Shown: positions 45,874-55,450, counted from the first letter of the stretch. The stretch: DNA of 64,000 nt from Ornithinibacillus sp. 4-3 (GCF_040958695.1 NZ_CP162599.1:158001-222000), one strand, 5' to 3'. Notes: generated by a model not told the origin, from the sequence alone. A program made the numbers and translations.

Positions 45874-48117
45874 TTGGAGAAGCATTTGGAACAACGTGTA
45901 GAAAAACTAGAAGCAGAGGTAGCCAGACTTTCTGAGGAACTTTCCTATCTGAAAGCACAGGGAGAGCAGCAAGATGTGCCTGTAGAGGTAGAACAGGTAG
46001 AAAAGCAAAGCGTTGATGATCCGCAAACCGTGCATATAGAGCAAGAGAAGACAGAGAAACAGTTAGTTAAAGTGGAAAAGCCAGAAGTGGAGAAACAAGA
46101 GACTTCTTCCAGCAAGAAAGCTGCAGAAGTCGAACCACCACGACGAAAAAGTATGCTTGAAGAATTACGTGAAATATTTGTTAACACGGATACAGATGGC
46201 GAAAAGAACAATGAGAAGCAGTCAAAACCACAGAAAACCTTCGAAGAACGCATGATGACAATGCTACCGAGAATATTTATGATTATTTTAATTCTTGGAA
46301 TTTTATGGGGATTAAAATTAGCTAGTGATTATGGCTATTTGACCGATGCATTAAAAATTTTTGGATCCTATGTATTATCGATAGGAATTGGTGTTGGGGC
46401 TTATTATTTAGAGAAAAAGAAATCTGTAGCAAATGCAATCATTATTGCGATGTATGGAGGAACATTTATCATCGGAATTTTGGCAACCGCAGCAGGAGCT
46501 GTTCTCTATGAGTTATTAAGTTTAACCATCGCCCTTGTTATTGCTTTACTGTATATTGCTTACGGTATTGCGATGAGTTATTTGAGAAAAAGTGAAGTAC
46601 TTACTGGGTTTGTATTATTTACGTCTTTATTACTTCCTTATTTATTAGAGTATATGAAGTTTAATGGTTTATTTATTGTCGCATACATTGTAATGATATT
46701 TATAATGATTCAATTTGTTATTTGGAAGCACCATCAGCATATTGCTCTGTATCTTGGTGCACTTTGTTCTTTTATTGCTCTTCAGATTGTATGGGCAACA
46801 GATTATAGTTCTACTACTTATTTTGCGATTGGATTCCTTCTAGTTATTGGAACCTTCTTAACAAGCTGGATGCAGCTATATGAGCAAGTTTCTAAGCAAT
46901 GGATGCGCTTCAAGGAAGGTGCGCTGTTCACGGTAAGTGCTATTATGTTATTTCAATATAATAATATTATTGCTGCGGAAGAGATGCGTATACCGTTTTT
47001 ATTAGCGGTGTTAATTCTCTATGCAGTATCGGCATTTCAATTGTTTAGCAAGCAGTTTAAACGTGCGTTTGATGTAGTTGCTACATTTTCCATTATTATA
47101 TTGGTCAATACCATTACAGTGATGGATGCTTTGGAAGATTATCAATCTATTATGTTTGTGTTGGTTGCTTTTGCAGGAATGATGCTGGGAATTCGCTTAC
47201 GGGCACCAGTGATGAAAGTAATGAACAGTATCTTATTACTTTCTGCAGTAGTGAACTTCAATAGTAGTGCGAGTGTTAAACCATTTTTCCAAGTTGATCA
47301 TATGGCATGGTTACTAACTCTTGTGGCAATTATTGCAGCCTATATTTATGCAAAGGCGCAGCAGAAAGAAGCATTAACTAAGTTTGAAGAAGCGATCAAA
47401 AAATATCATGTGATGGATATTATTTTAGCAGGCTATGTTATTTTTGTTTTAATGTATATTATTAAGCTTGATTTCTCTTATATCTCTATAGACCAAAATA
47501 TTCCAACCATGGCCTATTGTTTAACTGCTGTTGCCACATTAATTGTACTAACACTAGATAAACGTTGGACAGGGAAGGTTGTTCCAGTTATCTTACTTAT
47601 TCTTTATTTAGGAGAAAGTTTGAATTTAGGTACGTTCTGGTTCACACAGCAACCGAATGTCGCATTACATTTCATGACATATATTGTCTTCATTGGAGTA
47701 ATGCTTGCGTTATTAGCAGATCTTTATGCAGAAGGAAAGATTTATTTGAATTGGCAACCATATTTGAAGAAGCATTTACAAATTATTTTTATGGTTGGGA
47801 TGTTAATTTCAATTTATTATCTCATTGACTTTTCAAGTTTTCTGTATAGAGTCGAGTTAATTACGAATGGTGTTTCGGTTATTTGGAACACGCTAACATT
47901 ATTTATTGTAGCTAGCCTAGCACTAGTAATTGATCGTAAAAAGCAATGGAAAGTCTTGAAAAACTTTGGGTATATCTTATTGTTTATCGCACTGTTCAAA
48001 TTGATTTTCTTCGATTTAGCAGCACTTGAATTATTTATTCGAGCAATATTATTCATTGTAATTGGTGCGATTGGTATGGTTCTCTCAGGAAAACTGTTAA
48101 AGAAAGATAATACTTAA
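45874..48117 (+). CDS. DUF2339 large membrane protein
   Basis: A 747-residue protein. The N-terminal ~45 residues form a coiled coil (EQRVEKLEAEVARLSEELSYL). A charged, Glu/Lys-rich disordered linker follows to about residue 125, then some 20 membrane segments fill the rest. This matches the DUF2339 family. TTG start after AAAGGGGTGTGAGCC. Function is unknown; a cell-envelope role is only a guess. Monocistronic. Confidence 0.85.
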   Translation: MEKHLEQRVEKLEAEVARLSEELSYLKAQGEQQDVPVEVEQVEKQSVDDPQTVHIEQEKTEKQLVKVEKPEVEKQETSSSKKAAEVEPPRRKSMLEELREIFVNTDTDGEKNNEKQSKPQKTFEERMMTMLPRIFMIILILGILWGLKLASDYGYLTDALKIFGSYVLSIGIGVGAYYLEKKKSVANAIIIAMYGGTFIIGILATAAGAVLYELLSLTIALVIALLYIAYGIAMSYLRKSEVLTGFVLFTSLLLPYLLEYMKFNGLFIVAYIVMIFIMIQFVIWKHHQHIALYLGALCSFIALQIVWATDYSSTTYFAIGFLLVIGTFLTSWMQLYEQVSKQWMRFKEGALFTVSAIMLFQYNNIIAAEEMRIPFLLAVLILYAVSAFQLFSKQFKRAFDVVATFSIIILVNTITVMDALEDYQSIMFVLVAFAGMMLGIRLRAPVMKVMNSILLLSAVVNFNSSASVKPFFQVDHMAWLLTLVAIIAAYIYAKAQQKEALTKFEEAIKKYHVMDIILAGYVIFVLMYIIKLDFSYISIDQNIPTMAYCLTAVATLIVLTLDKRWTGKVVPVILLILYLGESLNLGTFWFTQQPNVALHFMTYIVFIGVMLALLADLYAEGKIYLNWQPYLKKHLQIIFMVGMLISIYYLIDFSSFLYRVELITNGVSVIWNTLTLFIVASLALVIDRKKQWKVLKNFGYILLFIALFKLIFFDLAALELFIRAILFIVIGAIGMVLSGKLLKKDNT

Positions 48118-48118
48118 A

Positions 48119-48279
48119 GAGGATGTTTAAAAAGTCCAACAAAAATGACACATCGAATTTCTGTGTTAGCTTGCTTTTCCGTTGCTCATGTATTAAAACC
48201 ATACATTCCGCTACTCTAAGCTGCGCTGCCTTGAACTTCTCGGTCCTTTTTCCTGACCTTTTTGAACACGCACTTAAAA
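48119..48279. repeat. ~160-bp palindromic intergenic repeat
   Basis: AGGATGTTTAAAAAGTCC at the left end pairs with the GACCTTTTTGAACACGC right end. The interior (CAACAAAAATGACACATCG... and ...TTGAACTTCTCGGTCC) is non-coding. From recall, the GTTTAAAAAGTCC unit is a common interspersed Bacillaceae repeat. It sits between convergent genes. Confidence 0.65.
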
Positions 48280-48281
48280 CG

Positions 48282-48320
48282 AAAAAATGCCTATTGGAAA
48301 TATACTCCAATAGGCATTTT
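48282..48320. terminator. bidirectional terminator
   Basis: AAAATGCCTATTGGA and TCCAATAGGCATTTT are perfect arms with a 7-base loop and A/T runs on both sides. Serves DUF2339 and the sensor kinase gene. Confidence 0.88.
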
Positions 48321-49695
48321 AAATTTTAATAGTAATCTGTGTTCCTTGTCCTAATTCACTAGCTAATTCCAAAGTAGCACCATGTGCATAAATGATGTCA
48401 CGAGCAATTGCTAGACCAAGTCCAGTTCCACGGGAATTTTGTTGTGTATTCGTCCCTCGATAATATCGATCAAATATTTGTTTCTGATCTTCTTGGGGAA
48501 TTCCTTTTCCATTATCTTGAATAATAATGCTGTTTTTCGTAACAATTACTTTAATATCTACCTGGTCATTATGAATAAGAGCGTTATGAATAAAGTTAAG
48601 CAATGCACGTTTTATTAAGTGTTGATCAATTTCTCGCCAAATATTCTCATCCATACACTCATACATTATATTCGCATACTGAAATTGTGGATCATTTAGA
48701 ATATCTATCAAAAGCTCACGAATAAAGACAGAGATATTTGTATTTTCTAATTGTAAAGCAATCTCTTCATTACGCAGCCTTTGTGTTAAATTAAAGTCCT
48801 CTAGGAGTGATTGAATATACTCTGCCTGATTTTGAATGATATCGATATATTGGTCATGATTCTCGGATGATTTATCTAGCCCACGTAAAAGATCCGAAAA
48901 GCCAACAATAGAAGCAAGTGGTGTTTTAATATCATGTGAAATATTAGTAATCCACTCATTACGCATTTTTTCTAATTGGTTTCTTTCTTTTTCATGTTTA
49001 TCTAATGTCTCAGCTACATTATTTAAATTCGAAAAAACTTCTTTAAATACACCAGGTGGTTCATTTTCATCCTTTTGAAATACTCGATTTTTAAAGGCGC
49101 GAATTCGATCCATAATTCTGTAGAGAGGGGCAGTAAATATATTGCTAAGCAAAAGGCCAATAATAATTAAAATAATAAGATTGGTAAGGCCCACAATTAA
49201 GAGAAATTTTATTAGATTAGTAGTTGTATATTTTAAATCTAGGATGTGAACATAGCGATTTACCCTTATATCTTGAACACCAACAATATAGCTAAAATCT
49301 TCAACCTGTCCAATCAGATACAGGTTCAAATCATTATCTAAATATTTATATTTATGCATGATATCAAAAATATTATAATGTGTACTAATATGTTCTGGCT
49401 TATGGAAAGCGGCAATTTCTGAGCCATTATCATCTAAGATTTGTAGCCATGCGTTTTGTTTAGAAAGTTGCTCTTCTCCTTCTTTGGAAAGAGAAAACTC
49501 ATTATTATCATCTATCTGGATATAATTTGTAAAGGAGCGTGCGTATTTTTCATAGTTTTCTTCAACAAAAACAGCAAAATCTTTTTGTTCTTGATAGTAA
49601 ATTGCTAGTCGTAATAGAATGATATTGAACAGAAATAAAATAAAGAAAATGCCAATAACAGAGAAGACGTATCGTGATGTGATTTTCCATTTCAA
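48319..49695 (-). CDS. sensor histidine kinase
   Basis: A 458-residue membrane kinase. TM1 lies at about 10-32, an extracellular sensor domain at ~33-160, and TM2 at ~163-187. A HAMP-like linker and the H-box ISHDIKTPLASIVGFSDL follow, with N-box LLNFIHNALIHND, G1 IQDNGKGIP and G2 GTGLGLAIA. It lies 15 bases after the response regulator gene. The stimulus is unknown. Confidence 0.93.
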   Translation of the reverse strand: MKWKITSRYVFSVIGIFFILFLFNIILLRLAIYYQEQKDFAVFVEENYEKYARSFTNYIQIDDNNEFSLSKEGEEQLSKQNAWLQILDDNGSEIAAFHKPEHISTHYNIFDIMHKYKYLDNDLNLYLIGQVEDFSYIVGVQDIRVNRYVHILDLKYTTTNLIKFLLIVGLTNLIILIIIGLLLSNIFTAPLYRIMDRIRAFKNRVFQKDENEPPGVFKEVFSNLNNVAETLDKHEKERNQLEKMRNEWITNISHDIKTPLASIVGFSDLLRGLDKSSENHDQYIDIIQNQAEYIQSLLEDFNLTQRLRNEEIALQLENTNISVFIRELLIDILNDPQFQYANIMYECMDENIWREIDQHLIKRALLNFIHNALIHNDQVDIKVIVTKNSIIIQDNGKGIPQEDQKQIFDRYYRGTNTQQNSRGTGLGLAIARDIIYAHGATLELASELGQGTQITIKI

Positions 49696-49710
49696 ATGCG
49701 TATCACCTCT

Positions 49711-50421
49711 TTATGCCTCGTTTGCATGAGGGAAAAAGCGGTACCCAAACCCCTTTACGGTGATTAAATGCTTAGGAGCAGTGGGAGTTACTTCGATCTT
49801 TTCGCGTAATCGACTAATATGAACCATTAATGTGTTCTCACCACTTAAATATTCTTCTTCCCATACTGTTGAGTATATCGTTTCTTTACTCAAAATACGA
49901 TTGGGATTATGTAAAAAGCATAACAATAGACCAAATTCTTTTGCAGTAAGTTTTAGTTTTTTTCCATTTTTGAATATTTCTGTTTCATCTTCATTGATAG
50001 AGAAGCAACCAATTTGTTGTTGTTGCTGTACTTTTTTCTCTAATGAATATATTCCTACTCGGCGTAATTGTGCTTTTACGCGATAGGCTAATTCCCGTGG
50101 GAGAAATGGTTTGGTAACATAGTCGTCCCCACCAATAGAAAGTCCGAGAATTTTATCCACTTCTTCTGACTTTGCTGATAAAAATATAATCGGAATATGT
50201 GAATTTTCTCTAATAGAACGACATAATTCATACCCACTGCCATCAGGAAGCATGACATCAAGAATAACAAGATCAGGTTGGTGATCTTTAAACTGCTTGA
50301 GCCCTTCTTCGAAAGTGTGAGCGATTAATATGTTAAAACAGCCTTCGTTTTCTAAAGTTGTTTTAATTAGGTTACTTAAATCGGAGTCATCTTCAACAAT
50401 TAGAATACATGGAGAAGCCAT
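49711..50421 (-). CDS. OmpR/PhoB family response regulator
   Basis: A 236-residue regulator. The receiver domain has the acidic pair EDD, phosphoacceptor Asp in VILDVMLPDGSG, SAKSEE and the KPF lysine. The winged-helix output domain has LTAKEFGLLLCFLHNPNRIL and HISRLREKIE. I use the ATG at 50421; a GTG three codons earlier is possible. Direct repeats TTAAGGTT spaced 11 bases (50535-50553) upstream are a candidate autoregulatory site. Confidence 0.93.
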   Translation of the reverse strand: MASPCILIVEDDSDLSNLIKTTLENEGCFNILIAHTFEEGLKQFKDHQPDLVILDVMLPDGSGYELCRSIRENSHIPIIFLSAKSEEVDKILGLSIGGDDYVTKPFLPRELAYRVKAQLRRVGIYSLEKKVQQQQQIGCFSINEDETEIFKNGKKLKLTAKEFGLLLCFLHNPNRILSKETIYSTVWEEEYLSGENTLMVHISRLREKIEVTPTAPKHLITVKGFGYRFFPHANEA

Positions 50422-50534
50422 AAACTTCACTCTTTCATTTTGTTTTTCTACAGCTGACTCGTTTAGTGAGTCAATTAGGAATTAATTATCATCTTAACAT
50501 ACCTAACGGGGGTCTTTTTTCATGCTTAGAAAAG

Positions 50535-50553
50535 TTAAGGTTATTTTAAGGTT
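50535..50553. promoter_or_regulatory. 11-bp-spaced direct repeat, candidate response-regulator box
   Basis: TTAAGGTT ATT TTAAGGTT: two identical octamers one helical turn apart, between the response-regulator gene and the EamA pseudogene. This is the typical layout (TTAAGG-N5-TTAAGG) for OmpR-family dimers. Binding inferred. Confidence 0.5.
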
Positions 50554-50673
50554 GGTTTAGCAGGAAAAGTTACAAAGTGAAGGTATGTTGCTTTTTCAAT
50601 CTATCTAATCTATGGTAAAAGATAATTAGATGTTAGTTATCAAACTAGTTAAATTACCCTATTGGAGAAAAAA

Positions 50674-51607
50674 ATGAATAAGAAAATACTTGGAGCATTA
50701 TTTTTATCATTGGCAGCCAGCATATGGGGTGGGATGTATGTTGTTGTGAAGGTTGTTGTAGAAATTGTCCCGCCATTTGAATTAGTATGGATGAGATATT
50801 TCATTGCAGCTATTGCATTGCTGATTATGGCTCTAATAATGAAGCAATCATTAAAAATTGCGCGAAGAGACTGGGGAATATTATTTCTTGTAGCACTTAT
50901 CGGTAATACTATCTCCATTGTAACACAAGAGATAGGGACCATGTTTTCTACAGCGAAAATGGGAGCAATTATTACAGCAACTACTCCTGCTTTTATGGTA
51001 ATATTTTCCCGCCTTATCTTCAAAGAAAGTATTACCATAAAAAAGAGCATCTCTATTGTCTTAGCTACAGTTGGTGTATTTATTATTGTTGGAATAGATA
51101 CAACTGGTGAGACAACACAATTAGAAGGAATTTATTAATTGCGGCACTTACATAGGCATTAATGTCAGTTTTAATTAAAAAGGTTCCAACACATTATTCA
51201 CAGATTGTTTTTACGATGTATAGCTCGATTATAGCAGTGGTTTTACTGTCACTAATTCTTTTATCAAGGCTAGAAATGTTAGATCCTGAACGGGTTTTCT
51301 CTTTTGATATGATGAGCGGCTTAATTTATCGTGTTTCCGACAGAAGACTCCCACTTCAATCAGACTTCGAGGTTGATAAGTGGGGGTAGTTCAATTAGGA
51401 ATTATTTCAACCGCATTAGGCTTCTTATTATGGAATAAAGGTCTCCAGCTGATGAATGCTTCAAGTGGGGGACTGTTCTTCTTTTTTCAGCCGATCGTAG
51501 GTGCTTTTCTTGGTTGGTTATTGCTTGGAGAAACCATAGGATTACCTTTTTTCATCGGAACATTGCTTATTTTTAGTGGTGTATTTCTCGTTATAAAGGA
51601 AGCATAA
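50674..51607 (+). pseudogene. EamA/DMT family transporter, broken
   Basis: Three fragments of one ten-helix EamA transporter lie in series. The first frame (50674-51138) breaks by loss of one T near 51131. In the shifted frame there is also a TAG at 51153-51155. The second fragment (up to 51329) ends in GLIY, then a 65-bp mobile element intervenes. The third (51395-51607) resumes LGIISTALGFLLWNKGLQL. Removing the element joins GLIY directly to LGIIST, as in intact EamA proteins. Three independent lesions make it a clear pseudogene. Start ATG at 50674 behind TTGGAGAAA. Confidence 0.9.
51330..51394 (+). mobile_element. 65-bp IS200/IS605-type micro-element (left end joined to right end)
   Basis: It begins CGTGTTTCCGACAGAAGA directly after TTTAT and ends GATAAGTGGGGGTAGTTCAA. 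Both ends match the ends of the tnpB-remnant element at 62534-63028, which also follows TTTAT. The right part folds into a hairpin (CCCACTT with AAGTGGG). No target duplication is seen, as expected for single-strand IS605-type transposition. It carries no gene. Confidence 0.85.
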
Positions 51608-51622
51608 TGTTACACAGCCCCA

Positions 51623-52813
51623 CTACTTGGAGGCTGTGTCTACTTGTAAGTAATCAATTGTTGCGGATGCTAAAATCTTTGCACCATTTAATAATGCTTT
51701 TTCATCTATATCCCATTTTGGATGATGGTATGGATGGGTAAATCCCTTTTCTTCATTAGCAGAGCCAGTGAAGAAATACACACCTGGAATTTCATTTAGA
51801 AAATAAGAGAAATCCTCTGCGCCCATATTCGGTTTCATTTCTAAAATATTCTCTACAGGGATAACATCTTCAGCTGCCTGGCATAGTAATTGATTAATTT
51901 CTTTATGATTCTTCGTCGCCGGATAGCCAAAATCATACTTGACTTCATAGGTTGCACCAAATGCTTTAGAAGTGTGTTCAGTAATTTGTTTTACCCACTG
52001 ATGCATTTCTTGACGAATATTTTCATCAAATGTACGAACAGTTCCTTTGATTACACAAGTTTCAGGAATGACATTTGATTTCTGTCCTGCTTGAAAGGAA
52101 CCGATAGTAAGTACAGCTGGAAGCAATGGATCAACTTTGCGACTCACTACATGATGCAAGCTACTAACAAGCTGGCTACCGATTTGGATAATATCTGTTG
52201 TGTCTTGAGGGAAGGCAGCATGGCCACCATTTCCTGTTAAAGTAATCGTGAAGTCATCACTGGCTCCTAGAATATAGGAATCATTATGCCAAATATGATC
52301 TACAGGAATATAGTTTTCCATATGCGTTGCAAAAATTACATCTACTCCATCTAATGCACCATCCTCAATCATCGTTTTAGCGCCACCAGGGTCTTGTTCT
52401 TCAGCATGCTGATGAATAAAGACAATATTTCCAGTAAGCTCATCCTGCATCGATTTAAATGCTTTTGCTAGTCCTAAGGCAATCGCTGTGTGCGCATCAT
52501 GACCACAAGCATGCATGATACCTGGATATTTTGATTTATATGGCACATCATTCTCTTCTTCAATTGGCAGGGCATCAAAATCAGCACGAATAGCTACTGT
52601 TTTACCAGGGTATTTACCCCGTAAGGTCGCTACTACACCATTACCACCTACATTTGTGCGCACTTCTAAGCCTAAACGTTGTTGATAATCAGCAATGACC
52701 CGGGCAGTACGTTCTTCTTGAAAAGAAAGCTCTGGATACATGTGAAAATCGCGACGTAATAAAACCATTTCATCATATAAATTATCTAAATGTGTAAAAA
52801 TTTTATCTTTCAT
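51623..52813 (-). CDS. M20 family amidohydrolase (N-acyl amino acid / hippurate hydrolase type)
   Basis: A 396-residue M20D metallopeptidase. Metal ligands sit in MHACGHDAHTA (Cys and His), HQHAEEQDPGGA (Glu pair) and the C-terminal YHHPKWDID (His). The dimerisation/lid domain GGHAAFPQDTTDII lies in between. It cleaves N-acyl or amide bonds of small amino-acid conjugates; the exact substrate is unknown. Start follows GGAGAGATAAA. An 8-bp stem hairpin (51612-51639) overlaps its stop. A terminator (52841-52892) separates it from the opuC operon. Confidence 0.9.
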   Translation of the reverse strand: MKDKIFTHLDNLYDEMVLLRRDFHMYPELSFQEERTARVIADYQQRLGLEVRTNVGGNGVVATLRGKYPGKTVAIRADFDALPIEEENDVPYKSKYPGIMHACGHDAHTAIALGLAKAFKSMQDELTGNIVFIHQHAEEQDPGGAKTMIEDGALDGVDVIFATHMENYIPVDHIWHNDSYILGASDDFTITLTGNGGHAAFPQDTTDIIQIGSQLVSSLHHVVSRKVDPLLPAVLTIGSFQAGQKSNVIPETCVIKGTVRTFDENIRQEMHQWVKQITEHTSKAFGATYEVKYDFGYPATKNHKEINQLLCQAAEDVIPVENILEMKPNMGAEDFSYFLNEIPGVYFFTGSANEEKGFTHPYHHPKWDIDEKALLNGAKILASATIDYLQVDTASK

Positions 52814-52840
52814 TTTATCTCTCCATTATGTTTTCATTTG

Positions 52841-52892
52841 AAAAAAGAGCGATCCAAGTCTTAAAGAAGACTTTCTAGATCGCCCTTTCTTA
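52841..52892 (-). terminator. terminator of the opuC operon
   Basis: On the minus strand GGCGATCTAGAAAGTCTT pairs with AAGACTTGGATCGCT around CTTT, followed by CTTTTTTC. Confidence 0.85.
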
Positions 52893-52914
52893 TGGGAACT
52901 TCTTAAGATGCATT

Positions 52915-53556
52915 TTACGCTGTTCGAGCTTTTGCTCGTTTTTCTAATATTCCTAAGATAAGATCAGCTATAATAGCCATAATAGTTGCGGGAATAGCTC
53001 CAGCATAAATTTTTATATTGTTTTGCATGCTGATTCCAGATATGATTTCTGAGCCTAATCCACCAGCACCAATATATGGTCCAATACAAGCAACAGCAAT
53101 GGCAATAACAGCAGCAACACGTAAACCAGCCATTAAAAATGGAATAGATAATGGGAGTTCTACTTTACGTAGTAGCTGGAATGCTGTCATCCCAAGTCCA
53201 CGACCAGCTTCAACAATACTATCATCTAGTTCCTTAATTCCGACATAGGTATTTCTAATAATCGGTAGTAGGGAATAGAAAAATAATCCGTATACCATTG
53301 TTTGGAATCCCATGCCAAAGTAAAGCATTAATATCGCTAGCATAGCCAAGCTTGGAATTAACTGTAGTACATTGGCAATCGACATAATAATAGGTGCCAA
53401 TCGCTCTACTTTTGCAGCAAGAATCCCTAGAGGAATCCCGACTACAAGAGCTAATGCTAATCCATAAATGACCATCAATATATGAGTTCCCGCCAGATCT
53501 AATAATGTTGAGCTATTGTCTGACATATATTTGAATAGTTCTTTAAAAAACTCCAT
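52915..53556 (-). CDS. opuCD: glycine betaine/carnitine/choline ABC transporter permease
   Basis: A 213-residue permease with five or six membrane segments and the EAA-type loop EAGRGLGMTAFQLLRKVELPLSIPFLMAGLRVAAVI, typical of OpuC/OpuB permeases. It is the distal gene of the operon, following two binding-protein genes. Confidence 0.93.
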   Translation of the reverse strand: MEFFKELFKYMSDNSSTLLDLAGTHILMVIYGLALALVVGIPLGILAAKVERLAPIIMSIANVLQLIPSLAMLAILMLYFGMGFQTMVYGLFFYSLLPIIRNTYVGIKELDDSIVEAGRGLGMTAFQLLRKVELPLSIPFLMAGLRVAAVIAIAVACIGPYIGAGGLGSEIISGISMQNNIKIYAGAIPATIMAIIADLILGILEKRAKARTA

Positions 53557-53576
53557 GTATATTCACCTTATTCTTT

Positions 53577-54494
53577 TTAGTCCAATAAACCTTTTTCTTG
53601 TAGAAATTCTTTCGCAACTTCAGCAGTTGGACGATTCTTTAGATCTACTTCTCCGACTAATTCTGTCATTTCTTCTGCTGTGATAGAGTCAACCAGTGAC
53701 TCCAAAATTTCTGCTACTTCTGGATATTCTTCTACAATCTCTTCTTTCGTAACTATTGAGCTTTCATAAGGAGGAAAGAATTGAAAATCATCTTCAAGTA
53801 AAACTAAATTATGCTCATTGATCTGTGGATCAATTGTATACGCAAGGATGATATCTAAATCCCCACTAGAGATTCCTTCATACATTAAAGATGCATCCAT
53901 TCCACGAACATCTTTAAATTCATATCCATATGTTTCGCTGTAAGGACCATAACCATCAATATCCCTTTCTCTCCAAGTAGTATCTGCACCCATCTCTATA
54001 TCTGCAGCTAATGGAGCTAAATCTGACATTTTTGATAAATTATGCTCCTCCGCGAATTCTTCTCTAACGGCTAGCCCATATTGATTGGCAAAGCCAATAG
54101 AGTCGTACCACTCGAAACCGTGGTGCTTTTTAAATAAATCCTGCACTTGTTCCATGGTTTTTTCGGGATCTGTTGTAAATTCTACTTCGTCCTCATCAAA
54201 CCAGTTGTTATATATTTCACCTGAAAGTAATGAGGCAATATCAAACTCATCTTGAATCATTGCATGAATCACTTGTGGACTGGCTTGAATATCTTCTGTA
54301 ATTTCTACTTCATGAATTGTTTGATCTTCAATTAACTGTTTTACAATTTGCCCCATAATTTTAGGATCTGACCAATTTTGTGCTCCGAACTGGAATATTT
54401 TTCCGCCAGCTTCATTTGTGTCTTTGTTTCCACCACATGCTACAAGAAAAATAACAAGCAGGCTAAAAGTTACAATGATGCCGATTCTTCTCAA
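53577..54494 (-). CDS. second osmoprotectant-binding lipoprotein (OpuCC paralogue)
   Basis: A 305-residue OpuAC-domain lipoprotein with signal GIIVTFSLLVIFLVAC and lipobox LVAC. It is closely similar along its whole length to the neighbouring OpuCC (shared segments such as KLIEDQTIHEVEITEDIQA-like and STAEVAKEFLQEKGLLD). It differs at the N-lobe loop: GAQNWSDPK here versus GAQTYTDPK in the neighbour, and DIASLLSGEIYNNW versus DFALMFSGEVYNNY. Because aromatic residues form the ligand cage in this family, specificity may differ. TTG start after AGGAGCATACATC. It arose by tandem duplication. Confidence 0.9.
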   Translation of the reverse strand: MRRIGIIVTFSLLVIFLVACGGNKDTNEAGGKIFQFGAQNWSDPKIMGQIVKQLIEDQTIHEVEITEDIQASPQVIHAMIQDEFDIASLLSGEIYNNWFDEDEVEFTTDPEKTMEQVQDLFKKHHGFEWYDSIGFANQYGLAVREEFAEEHNLSKMSDLAPLAADIEMGADTTWRERDIDGYGPYSETYGYEFKDVRGMDASLMYEGISSGDLDIILAYTIDPQINEHNLVLLEDDFQFFPPYESSIVTKEEIVEEYPEVAEILESLVDSITAEEMTELVGEVDLKNRPTAEVAKEFLQEKGLLD

Positions 54495-54513
54495 GATGTA
54501 TGCTCCTAACTTT

Positions 54514-55428
54514 TTAATCTAGTAGTCCTTTTTCTTGTAAAAACTCTTTCGCAACTTCGGCAGTTGAACGACCATCAAGATCTACTTCACCGATTAATTC
54601 TGTCATTTCTTCTGTTGAAATAATCCCAACAATCGAATCGAGAATTTCGGCTACTTCTGGGTACTCTTCTACAATATCTTCTCTTGTAACAATTGAACCT
54701 TCATAAGGAGGGAAGAATTGTAAATCATCTTCTAGTAAAATTAGGTTATTTTCATTAACATGTGGATCAACTGTATAAGCGGTGATTACATCAACATCTC
54801 CACCAGAAATTCCTTCATACATTAAAGATGTATCCATTCCAAGAACATCTTTAAATTCATATCCATATGCTTCACGGTATGGTCCATATCCGTCTATTTC
54901 TCTTTCTCTCCAAGTAGAGTCAGCACCCATTGTCATATTAGCAGCTATTGGAGCTAAATCAGACATTGTTGATAAGTTATTCTCTTCAGCAAATTCTTCC
55001 TTAACAGCAATTCCATACTGATTAGCAAAACCAGCAGTATCATACCAAACAAAACCATAATGCTCTTTAAATAAATCTTGTGCTTGTTGCATTGTTGCCT
55101 CTGCATCGGTTGTAAACTCTATTTCATCATCATCAAAATAGTTGTTGTATACTTCTCCTGAGAACATTAATGCAAAATCAAACTCTTCTTTTTCTAATGC
55201 ACCGATTACCTGAGGAGTAGCTTGAATATCTTCTGTAATTTCTACTTCGTGAATTGTCTGATCTTCAATCAACTGTTTTACAATCTGCCCCATAAGCTTA
55301 GGGTCTGTATATGTTTGTGCACCAAATTTGAATATTTTACCACCAGCTTCATTTGTATCATTGTTTCCACATGCTACTAGAAAAATAGCTAGTAAACCAA
55401 TTGATAAAATCATACTAATTTTTTTCAT
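54514..55428 (-). CDS. opuCC: glycine betaine/carnitine/choline-binding lipoprotein
   Basis: A 304-residue OpuAC-type substrate-binding lipoprotein with signal KKISMILSIGLLAIFLVAC and Cys at the lipobox LVAC. The start is set at the ATG 55428 preceding the signal peptide; the frame also has an ATG at 55458 overlapping the opuCB stop but with no ribosome site. Tyrosine-rich candidate ligand positions include QTYTDPK, VYNNYF and ITAYTVDPH. Followed 19 bases later by its paralogue. Confidence 0.92.
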   Translation of the reverse strand: MKKISMILSIGLLAIFLVACGNNDTNEAGGKIFKFGAQTYTDPKLMGQIVKQLIEDQTIHEVEITEDIQATPQVIGALEKEEFDFALMFSGEVYNNYFDDDEIEFTTDAEATMQQAQDLFKEHYGFVWYDTAGFANQYGIAVKEEFAEENNLSTMSDLAPIAANMTMGADSTWREREIDGYGPYREAYGYEFKDVLGMDTSLMYEGISGGDVDVITAYTVDPHVNENNLILLEDDLQFFPPYEGSIVTREDIVEEYPEVAEILDSIVGIISTEEMTELIGEVDLDGRSTAEVAKEFLQEKGLLD

Positions 55429-55450
55429 TAATAAACGACACCTTTCTTTT

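Noticed and set aside
50674..51607. Three separate small EamA genes
   Set aside because: The fragments join into one transporter once a 1-base loss, a TAG codon and the 65-bp insertion are accounted for, so they form one pseudogene.
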